This document shows, in pieces, positions 22,229 through 32,882 of a DNA stretch of 64,000 bases (its first letter is position 1; each line of letters starts with the position of its first letter). The translations under genes were made by a program, and so were the position numbers. Below the pieces are notes generated by a model. It was not told the origin of the DNA and searched no databases. It saw only the letters and a list, made by a program, of their open reading frames with translations. The DNA is from Pantoea brenneri (GTDB taxonomy: Bacteria; Pseudomonadota; Gammaproteobacteria; Enterobacterales; Enterobacteriaceae). The stretch is from contig MIEI01000021.1 in NCBI GenBank assembly GCA_002095305.1, forward strand, positions 1-64,000, given 5' to 3'.

Positions 22229-22977
22229 ATGATTGAACTCACCACGGAAACGCTGGCAGGAATTGAGTGTCTGCACGCCGCGCCAGCTGGTCAGCGCCGT
22301 AACCGGCTGCCGACAGTGCTGTTTTATCACGGCTTTACGTCGTCGAAAGAGGTCTATGCCTATTTCGCCGTCGCCTTAGCGCAGGCCGGATTCCGGGCGG
22401 TGATGCCGGATGCGGATCTGCACGGCGCACGCTATCACGCGATGCCGAAAGCCGCCTGAGTCGCTTCTGGGATATCCTGAAAAAAAATATTGATGAGCTG
22501 CCGCAGCTGGAATCGGCGCTGCGCGCTGACGATCTGATCGCCGGTGAGCGATTTGCGGTCGCCGGGGCGTCGATGGGCGGCATGACGGCGCTGGGGGCGA
22601 TGGCCCGCTATCCGCAGATCCACAGCGTCGCCTCCATGATGGGTTCCGGTTACTTTATGCAGCTCAGCCAGACGCTGTTTCCGCCGCTGGTGGTGCGCTC
22701 GCCGGAACAGCAGGCACAGTTTGATGCCCGGATGGCACCGCTGGCGGAATACGATCCCAGCACCCGGCTGGACACGCTGGCCAATCGTCCGCTGCTGCTG
22801 TGGCATGGTGAAGCTGATGAGGTGGTGCCCTTTGCTGAAAGCGCCCGCCTGGAAGCCGCGCTGCGCAGCAAAGGATTAGCGCAGCATCTGACGTCACTGT
22901 CGGAACAGCAGATTGGACATAAGATTACGCCGTCAGGTTTGACGGCGCTGGTGAGCTTCTTTAAGCATCAGCTTTAA
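22229..22977 (+). CDS. yjfP: alpha/beta-hydrolase esterase YjfP, frame broken at about 22441
   Basis: Serine carboxylesterase; E. coli YjfP acts on short acyl esters and has been linked to deacetylation of sugars. Seen: FYHGFTSSKEVYAYFAVALAQAG, the nucleophile elbow GASMGGMTALG, LLLWHGEADEVVP, and a late His (IGHKITPSG). The first frame stops at 22459 after MPKAA. CACGCGATGCC should read CACGCGGATGCC, restoring HADAESRLSRFWDILKKN; one G is missing at 22440-22441. Repaired length 249, the E. coli length. ATG 22229 follows AGGAGAG. Confidence 0.93.
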
Positions 22978-22988
22978 ACATCAGACGT

Positions 22989-23017
22989 AAAAAAGGGCGG
23001 AGGGGTCTGCTCCGCCC
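22989..23017 (-). terminator. rho-independent terminator of the small exported protein gene
   Basis: Minus strand: GGGCGGA/TCCGCCC stem with a 9-base loop, followed by six T (A6 at 22989-22994 on the plus strand). Confidence 0.8.
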
Positions 23018-23033
23018 TGGCCTGACCCATTTA

Positions 23034-23237
23034 TTAGCGGGCAGTGAACCGTTCTGACAGTCGGGCTGGCGCACTGATCGGATTACTCTCCGGTGCATCC
23101 AGTCGATTAACGTAGACATAACCCTCAGCCGCTTTGCTGCTGTGACTTCTCATCTGCTGCGCACAGTCAGCATTGCTGGCAAGAGCGGGTAGAGACAGGA
23201 AGAGACCCAGTAAAGTGGCGATGACGTACCTTTTCAT
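23034..23237 (-). CDS. small exported protein of unknown function
   Basis: 67 residues. Clear signal peptide (KRYVIATLLGLFLSLPALA, cleavage about residue 20), then about 47 residues with one cysteine and no recognised domain. A ribosome site (GGAGTC) precedes ATG, and a good terminator follows 17 bases after the stop, which supports a real gene. A perfect 19-base palindrome lies about 80 bases upstream. Not clearly YjfN or any YhcN-type protein. Confidence 0.6.
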   Translation of the reverse strand: MKRYVIATLLGLFLSLPALASNADCAQQMRSHSSKAAEGYVYVNRLDAPESNPISAPARLSERFTAR

Positions 23238-23460
23238 GGCCGACTCCTCACTTCAGGGAAGACACTCTGTTAGACGCTGGTAAGCCAAACCGTAACGCCT
23301 GCATTAAGTTTAGCGACTGGCGATATTATCGCCAGATCGTCTGCCTGAACCTCTTCATCAGCCTTTTTGAACAATCGCTGCTTAACGCGCTGTATTCACA
23401 TGATTAGCACGAAAAGCCTGCGTATCTGGCACGCCGGATGGCATTTGTTGAAATGTGCGC
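23238..23460. other. intergenic region upstream of rpsF
   Basis: No gene seen. It holds the promoter side of the small exported protein gene and a 19-base perfect palindrome at 23317-23335 (CTGGCGATA, one T, TATCGCCAG), listed separately. Confidence 0.5.
23317..23335. promoter_or_regulatory. 19-base perfect palindrome, possible operator
   Basis: CTGGCGATATTATCGCCAG: 9-base arms around one base. Lies between the divergent small exported protein gene and the rpsF promoter. No known regulator consensus was recognised. Confidence 0.4.
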
Positions 23461-23489
23461 TTGAGTTTAGTGGCCCCCGCCAGTATGAT
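23461..23489 (+). promoter_or_regulatory. rpsF operon promoter
   Basis: TTGAGT (23461-23466), 17-base spacer, TATGAT (23484-23489), with a GC-rich segment after it as in growth-controlled promoters. The leader would be about 145 bases. Confidence 0.75.
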
Positions 23490-23517
23490 TACGCGTCAAT
23501 TTTTCAGCCGCATTCTC

Positions 23518-23569
23518 AGGCTGTGTCCCACAAGCGCTCGTCACAACGAACTTTTGTGGGACACAGCCT
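23518..23569 (+). promoter_or_regulatory. long hairpin in the rpsF leader
   Basis: Perfect 16-base arms: AGGCTGTGTCCCACAA (23518-23533) and TTGTGGGACACAGCCT (23554-23569), loop of 20 bases with a small inner stem TCGT/ACGA. It lies at the start of the rpsF mRNA leader, has no T-run, and is probably an RNA structure rather than a terminator. Confidence 0.65.
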
Positions 23570-24038
<469 letters not shown>

Positions 24039-24044
24039 TCCATC

Positions 24045-24594
<550 letters not shown>

Positions 24595-24621
24595 TCGGCA
24601 ACTGTCCATTAACGACTTTAA

Positions 24622-25083
<462 letters not shown>

Positions 25084-25106
25084 TTTTTATTACTGAGCAC
25101 TGCGGG

Positions 25107-25139
25107 AACGCCGGCCTTGTGCCGGCGTTTTTGTTTTTA
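25107..25139 (+). terminator. rho-independent terminator of the rpsF operon
   Basis: AACGCCGGC/GCCGGCGTT perfect 9-bp stem, followed by TTTTTGTTTTT. Confidence 0.93.
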
Positions 25140-25153
25140 TTGCCGCCTGAACG

Positions 25154-25825
25154 CTATTGCGCGCGGATAAAGCTGCCATCCGGCTGACGCGTAAACAGCA
25201 CCGGGCCGTTAGCGCCCTCTATCGTCAGTCCGGTCACTGCGCCCTGTGCGTCCTGACGGATTTTGACCTGCTGACCGCTTTTCAGTGAACTCAGCGGCTG
25301 ATCGCTGCCTTCCACTCGCGCCATCGCAAACACATCATTTACCGGCAGACTGTTGTCACGAAACAGCTGGGCCAGCGTCTGGCCTGAAGCGACCGTATAG
25401 TTGCGCCACTCTCCCTGTGAATCCGCTTTTGGCGTCGGCTGCGGCTGAGAAGAGGATGAGTCGGCTTTGTGGTCATAAATATCCGCCTGCATCGGCACCT
25501 CTTTCTCAGCGGACGGCGTAACCGGACGCTCCACCGGATAGCGCGGTGTACTGACCGGCCAGAGAAACGCCAGCAGCATCACCAGCAGCGCGATAACAAT
25601 GCCACGGCGATGCGGCGCAGGCAGCGGGTCCATCCAGCCGATGTGGTCGGTAACATGCCAGATACGATGAAGCCATGTCGGTAGCCGTGATGACGCGTCT
25701 GAAGCCATTCGTGGTTCCTCCTCTCCAGCGGGTTGCTGCGGCTTGCGTGCGGCCAGCCAGGTTTGCAGCCGGGATACAATACGCGTTGCGCGCGTCCTGC
25801 GGCGTCGTGGGGCGATCTGGCCCAT
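25154..25825 (-). CDS. ytfB: cell-division-associated OapA/LysM-like protein YtfB
   Basis: Inner-membrane protein with a basic cytoplasmic N-terminus, one TM (GIVIALLVMLLAFLWPVS, about 75-92), a periplasmic linker, and a C-terminal OapA domain (YTVASGQTLAQLFRDNSLPV... VLFTRQPDGSFIRAQ). E. coli YtfB binds glycan and localises to the septum; the family also affects adhesion. 223 residues from ATG 25825 (E. coli 212). An internal ATG at 25708 has a stronger GGAGGA site and would give 184 residues, so the start is uncertain. Confidence 0.9.
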   Translation of the reverse strand: MGQIAPRRRRTRATRIVSRLQTWLAARKPQQPAGEEEPRMASDASSRLPTWLHRIWHVTDHIGWMDPLPAPHRRGIVIALLVMLLAFLWPVSTPRYPVERPVTPSAEKEVPMQADIYDHKADSSSSQPQPTPKADSQGEWRNYTVASGQTLAQLFRDNSLPVNDVFAMARVEGSDQPLSSLKSGQQVKIRQDAQGAVTGLTIEGANGPVLFTRQPDGSFIRAQ

Positions 25826-26043
25826 GTGTTCTCTCTTTTGGTGTGCAACAGACGGCGTAATTCCGTCAACAGTTATAGTATGGGCAATACCGGCGCGAAG
25901 TGCCTGCCAGCATTGATAAATTTGACGGGGGTATTGTTTCTCTTTCGCCGCGAAAAGTCATCTGCGATGCAGGGCATTTTACGCCAGCGGCCTGCACTGC
26001 TATGCTGCCGGTTCGAATTTATCCGAGAGTGAAAGGAACGAAG

Positions 26044-26664
26044 ATGACTACCCCTTCTTTCGACAGCGTCGAAGCACAAGCAAGTTACGGTATTGGTTTA
26101 CAGGTTGGCCAGCAGTTGCTGGAATCTGGTCTGCAGGGGCTGCAGCCAGAAGCACTGCTCGCGGGCCTGCGCGACGCGCTGGAAGGGAACTCGCCGGCGG
26201 TACCGGTTGATGTGGTTCATCGCGCACTGCGTGAAGTGCATGAACGCGCAGAAGGCGTGCGCCGTGAGCGCACCGAAGCGATGGCGGCAGAAGGCCAGGC
26301 ATTCCTGCTGGAACATGCGCAGCGTGAAGGCGTGAGCAGCACCGAATCCGGCCTGCAGTTCAGCGTCATCACCCAGGGCGAAGGTCCTATCCCTTCCCGC
26401 CAGGATCGCGTACGTGTGCACTACACCGGTAAACTGATTGACGGCAGCGTGTTCGATAGCTCCGTAGCACGTGGTGAGCCAGCAGAATTCCCGGTCAGCG
26501 GCGTGATCGCGGGCTGGATTGAAGCGCTGACCCTGATGCCGGTTGGCTCAAAATGGGAACTGGTGATCCCACACAACCTCGCGTACGGCGAACGTGGTGC
26601 CGGTGCCTCTATCCCGCCATTCAGCACCCTGATTTTTGAAGTAGAGCTGCTGGAAATCCTGTAA
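26044..26664 (+). CDS. fklB: FKBP-type peptidyl-prolyl isomerase FklB (FKBP22)
   Basis: Cytoplasmic prolyl isomerase acting as a dimer. N-terminal dimerisation helices ([20 protein letters not shown]), long helix, C-terminal FKBP domain with [16 protein letters not shown] and [20 protein letters not shown]. 206 residues as in E. coli. ATG 26044 after AAAGGAACG matches the family; in-frame codons upstream to 25900 are not part of it. Confidence 0.97.
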   Translation: MTTPSFDSVEAQASYGIGLQVGQQLLESGLQGLQPEALLAGLRDALEGNSPAVPVDVVHRALREVHERAEGVRRERTEAMAAEGQAFLLEHAQREGVSSTESGLQFSVITQGEGPIPSRQDRVRVHYTGKLIDGSVFDSSVARGEPAEFPVSGVIAGWIEALTLMPVGSKWELVIPHNLAYGERGAGASIPPFSTLIFEVELLEIL

Positions 26665-26671
26665 TACCCCG

Positions 26672-26702
26672 GCGCTGCTCCCCTTGCGGGGGCAGCGTTG
26701 CG
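26672..26702 (+). terminator. hairpin after fklB
   Basis: CGCTGCTCCCC / GGGGGCAGCG stem with a short loop, weak T content after it (TTGCGT). Confidence 0.45.
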
Positions 26703-26791
26703 TCCCCTCGCGGGCCTGACCTGAGCATCTGTCAGCGTGCCGGACAAGGGGAACGCCAGCGGCGGTTCTGCCCGCCGCTGCCTCTTGCTTC

Positions 26792-28732
26792 TTACTGCTG
26801 TAAATTTACTTGCCAGAGAGCAAAACCGATCGCATCCGTGCCCTTTGGCTGGAGCGGATACTGTGCATGCTGCTGAATAAAGTGGGTCGCTTTATCGCCT
26901 GGCGCGGTTTCAAAGCGAATATCCAGCGGCGTGGCAGAGGCAATCGGCGCCAGACGCCAGTTATTGTCCGCCTGCGGCCTGACTTCGCCCTGTTTTTTGG
27001 TTTCCGCACTGATATAGGCGGCCACCACGGAACGGTTCTCATCCGGTGAGGCGAAGGCAATATACTTATCGCCGGTACCGGCAAATTTGCCGCCGTAAGC
27101 GCGATAGTTGTTGGTTGCCACCAGGAAGGTTGCCTGCGGATCGATCGGCTTGCCCTGCCAGCTCAGCTGGCGAATGCGTGAGGCCTGCGGATGAATCAGC
27201 TGACACTCAGCGTCATAACGCGCTGGCTGGGTCACATCGATCTGATAATTAACCCCGTCAATTACGTCAAAGTTGTAGGTACGGAAATCCCAGTTGATCA
27301 GCGACTGGGTTTTGCTGCTGTGCGGATCGATCTGATTGAACTGGCCCGCCGAACATTCCAGCCATTCTTTGACCTGCGCGCCGCTGATTTTCATCACCAC
27401 CAGGGTATTCGGATAAAGATAGAGATCGGCGGCATTGCGGAAGGTCAGCGCTCCTTTCTCAACTTCAACGTAGCTGGCCGGATCGTTCTTGCGGCCACCC
27501 GCTTTAAACGGTGCTGCCGCAGAGAGGACCGGCAGACGACCCAGATCCGGATCGCCCTGAATGAAATGTTCAACGTAGGCGCGCTGCGCATTATTCACGA
27601 TCTGCACGGTCGGATCGTCCTGCACCAGTGACAGATAGCTGTACATCACATCGGCGGATTTGCCGATCGGCTTGGCCACAAATGCCCGCGTAGCACGATG
27701 ATCGTCAGCCAGCACCTTCACTAGCGCCGGATCTTCCGCCGCTAATGACTTTTTCGCTGCGGTATCATAAATCGGCCGCGCCTCGGCTTTGCCGCTGCTG
27801 ACCTGCCAGCGTCCGCCGTCATTATCCAGCACCAGATCGACCACACCCAGATGATCGCCCCACATGCCGGGCATCACGGCTGGAATGCCGTTCAGCGTCC
27901 CCTGGGCGATATCCGCCCCTTTGATACTGGCGAAATCACTGCCCGGGAATACCGCATGCGCATGGCCAAACATAATGGCGTTGATGCCTTTAACCTGGCT
28001 AAGGTAGTAAACCGAGTTTTCCGCCAGCGCATGATACGGCTCGCTGCTCAGGCCGGAGTGGGGAATAGCAACGATGATATCGGCACCCCTGGCGCGCATT
28101 TCAGGTACGTAGCGGCGGGCGGTTTCAGTGATGTCATCCACCCGCACTTTACCCTGCAGATTGGCTTTATCCCACACCATGATCTGTGGCGGCACAAAGC
28201 CGATGTAGCCAATCTTCACCGTCTGCGTTTTGCCGTCACGATCTACCACCTCGGTCGATTTAATCAGGTAGGGGGTGAACAGCGGCTTGCCACTTTTGCT
28301 GTCAATAACGTTGGCGTTGACATAAGGAAAGCGTGCGCCAGCCAGCGCTTTTTTCAGGTAAGGCAGGCCATAGTTAAACTCGTGATTACCCAGATTACCG
28401 ACGCTGTAGTCGAGAGTGTTAAGCGCTTTATAAACCGGATGGATCTCGCCCGCGCTAAGCCCTTTGGCCGCCATATAATCGCCGAGCGGGCTACCCTGGA
28501 TGATGTCGCCATTATCGACCAGCACGCTGTTTTTAACCTGCTGGCGCGCCGCATGAATCAGCGTGGCGGTCCGGACCAGGCCGAATTTCTCGGTCGGGGT
28601 ATCTTTGTAGTAGTCGAAATCCATCATGTTACTGTGCAGATCGGTGGTCTCGAGTATCCGCAAATCGACCGTTGCCGCCTGCGCGGCGACGGAAACGCTC
28701 AGGGCCAGTAACATCATTCCAGGCTTAAACAT
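26792..28732 (-). CDS. cpdB: periplasmic 2',3'-cyclic-nucleotide 2'-phosphodiesterase/3'-nucleotidase
   Basis: Hydrolyses extracellular 2',3'-cyclic nucleotides and 3'-nucleotides for use as nucleoside source. Signal peptide, then a metallophosphoesterase domain with [21 protein letters not shown] and [11 protein letters not shown], and a C-terminal 5'-nucleotidase domain ([11 protein letters not shown]). 646 residues (E. coli 647). ATG 28732 chosen because it begins the signal peptide [18 protein letters not shown]; 12 further in-frame codons upstream are not needed. Divergent from cysQ as in E. coli. Confidence 0.97.
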   Translation of the reverse strand: MFKPGMMLLALSVSVAAQAATVDLRILETTDLHSNMMDFDYYKDTPTEKFGLVRTATLIHAARQQVKNSVLVDNGDIIQGSPLGDYMAAKGLSAGEIHPVYKALNTLDYSVGNLGNHEFNYGLPYLKKALAGARFPYVNANVIDSKSGKPLFTPYLIKSTEVVDRDGKTQTVKIGYIGFVPPQIMVWDKANLQGKVRVDDITETARRYVPEMRARGADIIVAIPHSGLSSEPYHALAENSVYYLSQVKGINAIMFGHAHAVFPGSDFASIKGADIAQGTLNGIPAVMPGMWGDHLGVVDLVLDNDGGRWQVSSGKAEARPIYDTAAKKSLAAEDPALVKVLADDHRATRAFVAKPIGKSADVMYSYLSLVQDDPTVQIVNNAQRAYVEHFIQGDPDLGRLPVLSAAAPFKAGGRKNDPASYVEVEKGALTFRNAADLYLYPNTLVVMKISGAQVKEWLECSAGQFNQIDPHSSKTQSLINWDFRTYNFDVIDGVNYQIDVTQPARYDAECQLIHPQASRIRQLSWQGKPIDPQATFLVATNNYRAYGGKFAGTGDKYIAFASPDENRSVVAAYISAETKKQGEVRPQADNNWRLAPIASATPLDIRFETAPGDKATHFIQQHAQYPLQPKGTDAIGFALWQVNLQQ

Positions 28733-29025
28733 GCTTGCTCCTGCTGCCAGATAAGTTAAAGCTCTCAAAATAATGTAAAAGCCTGATGAGTGGTCAGTTT
28801 AAATCGTGATGGATGTATCGTTTTGGCGCATCGGTCAGCGGACAACGGCTTTCAGACTGTGGCGGGGCCGGCAGGCGTGGCGATAAACAGGTAACTATGG
28901 TATTGATATATCTATAAATTGCGCCGTGCTGCCGCCGTACAATCGGCTGGCGGAGCGGAACTGCTAAAATGTAACCATCAGGCGTTGAACTGAACGTGCA
29001 GCAGATGGACACAACGAGGTGAAAA

Positions 29026-29769
29026 ATGTTAGAGCAAATTTGCCAACTGGCACGCGAAGCGGGCGACGCGATTATGCAGGTTTACAACGACGCCGCGCCG
29101 CTTGACGTTTCTCACAAATCGGATGACTCGCCGGTCACCGCTGCCGATATCGCCGCGCATCAGGTGATCGTCAACGGTCTGGCGCAGCTTTCGCCTGAAG
29201 TACCGGTTCTGTCAGAAGAGGACCCACCGGCCTGGGAGGTGCGTCAGCACTGGCAGCGCTACTGGCTGGTCGATCCGCTTGATGGCACCAAAGAGTTCAT
29301 CAAGCGTAACGGCGAATTCACCGTCAATATTGCGCTGATTGACGCCGGCAAGCCGGTGCTGGGCGTGGTCTATGCACCCGCGCTGGGGGTAATGTACTCT
29401 GCCGCGGAAGGCAAAGCCTGGAAAGAAGAGGGGGGCCACCGTGAACAGATTCATGCGCGTGACGCCCGGCCACCGCTGGTGGTGGTGAGCCGCTCACACG
29501 GCGACGATGATGAGATGAAGCAGTATCTGAAACAGCTGGGCGAACATCAGACCGTGGCAACCGGTTCATCGCTGAAGTTCTGCCTGGTGGCGGAAGGCAA
29601 AGCCCAGCTCTATCCGCGCTTCGGGCCGACCAACATCTGGGATACCGGCGCAGGACACGCGGTGGCGATGGCGGCGGGTGCCCATGTACACGACTGGCAG
29701 GGCAAAACCCTGGATTACGCGCCGCGTGAATCCTTCCTCAATCCCGGCTTCCGCGTCTCGTTGTTCTAA
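29026..29769 (+). CDS. cysQ: 3'(2'),5'-bisphosphate nucleotidase CysQ
   Basis: Removes the 3'-phosphate of PAP, the by-product of PAPS reduction, protecting sulfate assimilation. Inositol-phosphatase fold: metal residues in [24 protein letters not shown] and [15 protein letters not shown]. 247 residues (E. coli 246). Divergent from cpdB with a 293-base AT-richer intergenic region holding both promoters. Confidence 0.97.
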   Translation: MLEQICQLAREAGDAIMQVYNDAAPLDVSHKSDDSPVTAADIAAHQVIVNGLAQLSPEVPVLSEEDPPAWEVRQHWQRYWLVDPLDGTKEFIKRNGEFTVNIALIDAGKPVLGVVYAPALGVMYSAAEGKAWKEEGGHREQIHARDARPPLVVVSRSHGDDDEMKQYLKQLGEHQTVATGSSLKFCLVAEGKAQLYPRFGPTNIWDTGAGHAVAMAAGAHVHDWQGKTLDYAPRESFLNPGFRVSLF

Positions 29770-29775
29770 CCGATT

Positions 29776-29798
29776 AAGCGGGAGGCTCGCCTCCCGCC
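29776..29798. terminator. hairpin between convergent cysQ and ytfJ
   Basis: GCGGGAGGC/GCCTCCCGC perfect 9-bp stem with a 2-base loop, no clear T-run on either side. Confidence 0.5.
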
Positions 29799-29810
29799 AC
29801 TCTGCAACCG

Positions 29811-30368
29811 CTACTGCGCCAGCAGGGAGGTCACCAGCGTCACCACCTGCTGCACTTCTTCCTGCGTCAACGGCCCATCCTTAACAAATTTCACCGTGCC
29901 GCGTTTATCCAGCACCACGATGGCGGAGCCGCCCTGTTGCAGCTGCCAGGCACGCTGCACATTGCCTTTGTCGTCAACGATGAATTGTGACCACGGATAC
30001 TGCTGCTTATTGCTCTCAATACTGCTGCGGACAAACATGCCGGTCCCTGGAATCGCGTCATCCGTATTGACGATGGTGGTGGTCTGATAGCGATCATGCG
30101 GCAGCTTCGCGGCTTTGATCGCTTCAACTAATGCCGCATTCATTTGTTTGGCTGATGAACGCCCGGCAATATGCTGAATCACGCGAACTTTCCCGCTCAG
30201 CTGCGCACTGTTCCAGTTTTTATAGCTAAACTTATCCTGCTGCAATAACAGCTCACCTTTGTCATTCACGCCGACGGCCGGTACGCGCGCATCCTGCTTC
30301 AAATCATGCGCCATAACGCTTGCCGGTATCAGTAACGACAAAACTATCGCTGCCAGAGTGATTCGCAT
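29811..30368 (-). CDS. ytfJ: periplasmic thioredoxin-fold protein YtfJ
   Basis: 185 residues. Signal peptide MRITLAAIVLSLLIPASVMA, then a thioredoxin-like domain (GKVRVIQHIAGRSSAKQMN... WQLQQGGSAIVVLDKRGTVKFVKDG) without a CXXC pair. Function unknown; conserved next to cysQ and ytfK in enterics. Confidence 0.93.
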   Translation of the reverse strand: MRITLAAIVLSLLIPASVMAHDLKQDARVPAVGVNDKGELLLQQDKFSYKNWNSAQLSGKVRVIQHIAGRSSAKQMNAALVEAIKAAKLPHDRYQTTTIVNTDDAIPGTGMFVRSSIESNKQQYPWSQFIVDDKGNVQRAWQLQQGGSAIVVLDKRGTVKFVKDGPLTQEEVQQVVTLVTSLLAQ

Positions 30369-30683
30369 CGCTGTTTCCTTAAGTGATCAGACCAGTTAGT
30401 CATTTTATTGCAATAGTAGGCGGGGATGATGCTGCTGTCCTGGAAAGGTGTCAGGTTTGTTATCAGCAGCACAATTCCTTAACGACTGAAGGTTTATACT
30501 GCGTTGTGTGAGCGTAATAACAGAGTCTTCTGTAATGATGTGTCAACTCAGTAAAAAAATTCATTTTTCGGAACATCAGCAGCGCTGAGTGTTCTATAGT
30601 TTATCCCGAATTCGCGCTTCATGGGCTCGTACCTATTTTGGAAACGGCGAAGCGTGCTTAAAATTGTACAGGAGTTAATCAGT
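30369..30683. other. intergenic region between ytfJ and ytfK
   Basis: 315 bases without a gene. It has a near-perfect inverted repeat at 30571-30594 (GAACATCAGC ... GCTGAGTGTTC), possibly an operator for ytfK, and AT-rich stretches fit for promoters; no clear -35/-10 pair was chosen. Confidence 0.4.
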
Positions 30684-30890
30684 ATGAAGATCTTCCAGCG
30701 CTATAATCCGCTGCAGATAGCGAAATATGTAAAAACGCTGTTCAAAGGAAGGTTGTATATCAAGGATGTCGGCGCGTTTGAGTTTGATAAAGGGAAAGTG
30801 TTAATCCCGCGCGTCAAAGACAAACAGCACCTGAGCGTGATGTCAGAAATTAACCGCCAGGTCGTTCGTCTGAAACTTGAGTTCAACTAA
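30684..30890 (+). CDS. ytfK: DUF1107 protein YtfK
   Basis: 68-residue cytoplasmic basic protein. E. coli YtfK binds SpoT and promotes (p)ppGpp accumulation during phosphate or fatty-acid starvation. [20 protein letters not shown] and [18 protein letters not shown] match it nearly residue for residue. ATG 30684 follows AGGAG; upstream in-frame codons from 30621 are discarded. A hairpin terminator follows. Confidence 0.96.
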   Translation: MKIFQRYNPLQIAKYVKTLFKGRLYIKDVGAFEFDKGKVLIPRVKDKQHLSVMSEINRQVVRLKLEFN

Positions 30891-30892
30891 TC

Positions 30893-30920
30893 AAAAGGGC
30901 GCCGATGGCGCCCTTAGTGT
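30893..30920. terminator. hairpin terminator after ytfK
   Basis: AAGGGCGCC/GGCGCCCTT perfect 9-bp stem with a 3-base loop, A4 before and weak T content after. Confidence 0.7.
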
Positions 30921-31062
30921 TTATCCAGGCAGGGCAGGCTCAGTCTGAGCGCCGGTCATGCTCACAATCCTCACGTACTACCTGTACCCCTGCTTGCTCC
31001 GCGCTGTCCCTGTCCAGACTGCCTGCAACCATTACGCCTGACAGGCCAGGCGCTTAGCCATT

Positions 31063-32385
31063 CTACTCTTCTTCGCTCTTGGTCATATTCAGCACCGGCG
31101 GCCGCTCATCAATGCGGGTCACCAGTAACTGGTCGATGCGGTAACTATCAATGTCCACCACTTCAAATTTATAACCGGCAAACTTCACGAAGTCGGTACG
31201 CTTGGGAATTTTACGCAGCATATACATCATAAAGCCGCCGATGGTTTCGTAATTGCCTGACTGCGGGAAGTCATCGATGTCCAGTACCCGCATCACATCA
31301 TCAATCGGCGTACCGCCTTCCACCAGCCATGAATTCTCATCACGCGCCACAATCTGCTCTTCCATGCCCTGACCGACCAGGTCGCCCATCAGCGTGGTCA
31401 TCACGTCATTCAGGGTGATGATGCCAACCACCAGCGCATATTCATTCATGATCACCGCGAAGTCTTCACCGGCGGTTTTGAAACTTTCCAGCGCTTCAGA
31501 CAGCGTAAGCGTATCCGGCACAATCAGCGCAGAACGGATCTGCAAGCCGCTGTTCAGCGCCATACTCTGATTTCCCAGCACCCGCAGCAGCAGTTCTTTT
31601 GAGTCAACGTAACCGACGATATGATCGATATCGCCGCTGCACACCAGGAATTTAGAGTGTGGATGTTGGGCGATTTTGGTTTTAAGGCTGGTTTCATCTT
31701 CATGCAGGTCAAACCAGACGATGTTTTCGCGTGAGGTCATCGACGATGGAACGGTACGTGACTCCAGTTCAAACACGTTCTCGATTAACTCATGTTCCTG
31801 TTTCCGCAGCACCCCGGCCAGCGCACCGGCCTCCACCACCGCATAGATATCGTCAGAGGTGATATCGTCTTTGCGCACCATCGGCAGTTTGAAGATGCGA
31901 AAGAAGACGTTAGCCAGACCGTTAAACAGCCACACCAGCGGACGCATTAACAGCAGGCAGAAGCGCATAGGGTTAATGATGCGCAGAGCGATGGTTTCCG
32001 GGGCGATCATACCGACCCGTTTTGGCGTTAAGTCGGCGAACAGGATAAACAGGCTGGTGACGATGGTGAACGAGCAGATGAAACTGAGCTGCTCCGCCAG
32101 TTCTGGTGCGACAAAGCGGTTAAACAGGCTGCTGAACGCCGGCGAAAAAGCCGCATCGCCGACAATACCGCCGAGAATAGCCACGGCGTTCAGACCAATT
32201 TGCACCACGGTAAAGAACATGCCCGGCGTTTCCTGCATTTTCAACACGCGTTGCGCGTTGATATTGCCCTCATCCGCCAGCAGTTTGAGTTTGATCTTGC
32301 GGGCGGCCGCCAGCGAGATTTCCGACAGGGAAAAAAATGCACTGATTACGATCAGTAACAGGATGACAAGTAAGCTATCTAACAT
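31063..32385 (-). CDS. paeA: DUF21/CBS/CorC-domain membrane protein YtfL (PaeA, polyamine exporter)
   Basis: Inner-membrane protein, 440 residues. N-terminal DUF21 domain with about four hydrophobic segments (LLVILLLIVISAFFSLSEIS onward), a CBS pair (about 205-330), and a C-terminal CorC/HlyC domain. The Salmonella/E. coli homologue has been reported to export putrescine and cadaverine. Alone in its transcript here; the next gene upstream in E. coli, msrA, is absent. Confidence 0.93.
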   Translation of the reverse strand: MLDSLLVILLLIVISAFFSLSEISLAAARKIKLKLLADEGNINAQRVLKMQETPGMFFTVVQIGLNAVAILGGIVGDAAFSPAFSSLFNRFVAPELAEQLSFICSFTIVTSLFILFADLTPKRVGMIAPETIALRIINPMRFCLLLMRPLVWLFNGLANVFFRIFKLPMVRKDDITSDDIYAVVEAGALAGVLRKQEHELIENVFELESRTVPSSMTSRENIVWFDLHEDETSLKTKIAQHPHSKFLVCSGDIDHIVGYVDSKELLLRVLGNQSMALNSGLQIRSALIVPDTLTLSEALESFKTAGEDFAVIMNEYALVVGIITLNDVMTTLMGDLVGQGMEEQIVARDENSWLVEGGTPIDDVMRVLDIDDFPQSGNYETIGGFMMYMLRKIPKRTDFVKFAGYKFEVVDIDSYRIDQLLVTRIDERPPVLNMTKSEEE

Positions 32386-32882
32386 AAGAGATCCAAAGGG
32401 TTATCCACTTGTCATTTTTGGCCTGGGCAGCGTACAGGTGAGATCGTAACTGATCTGCTTACCCGTCAAACAGGGCTATCCGTGCCAAAAATGTCTGCGC
32501 CAGTTCGACAGGAAAGGACAATGTCGGGGCAGAAATGAAAACAGGCGAAATGCCTGTGGTGGCAGATTATAGCAGGTGCTATCACCGGGCCGCCAGAGGG
32601 CAAACGCCCTGTTGACGCGCGGAGAGCTGGCCGGTCCGGCGCGGTCTTGGTTCAGATTAATCCGAGTGAAGCCAGCGGCGACAATCATTCCTCTCCACAG
32701 CGGTTGTATCGCCCGCGTCATTTACCGACAATAACCGGGCATTTGACTTAGAAGTCGATTTTACGCCGCCGATTAGCATAAAGTGCGGCTATTATGAGGG
32801 TGTTGCCGTCGCGCTAGCGCAGGCAAAGATGATTAATAAGTGCCCCGCGGAAAAGGGGCCGGCATGTTTAACAGGAGTACAG
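32386..32882. other. gene-free region between paeA (ytfL) and tamA; msrA absent
   Basis: 497 bases. In E. coli msrA lies here on the minus strand; no MsrA motif (GCFWG) can be read in any frame. It contains the divergent promoters and, in the tamA leader, a small hairpin GCCCC/GGGGC at 32842-32859. Confidence 0.6.
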
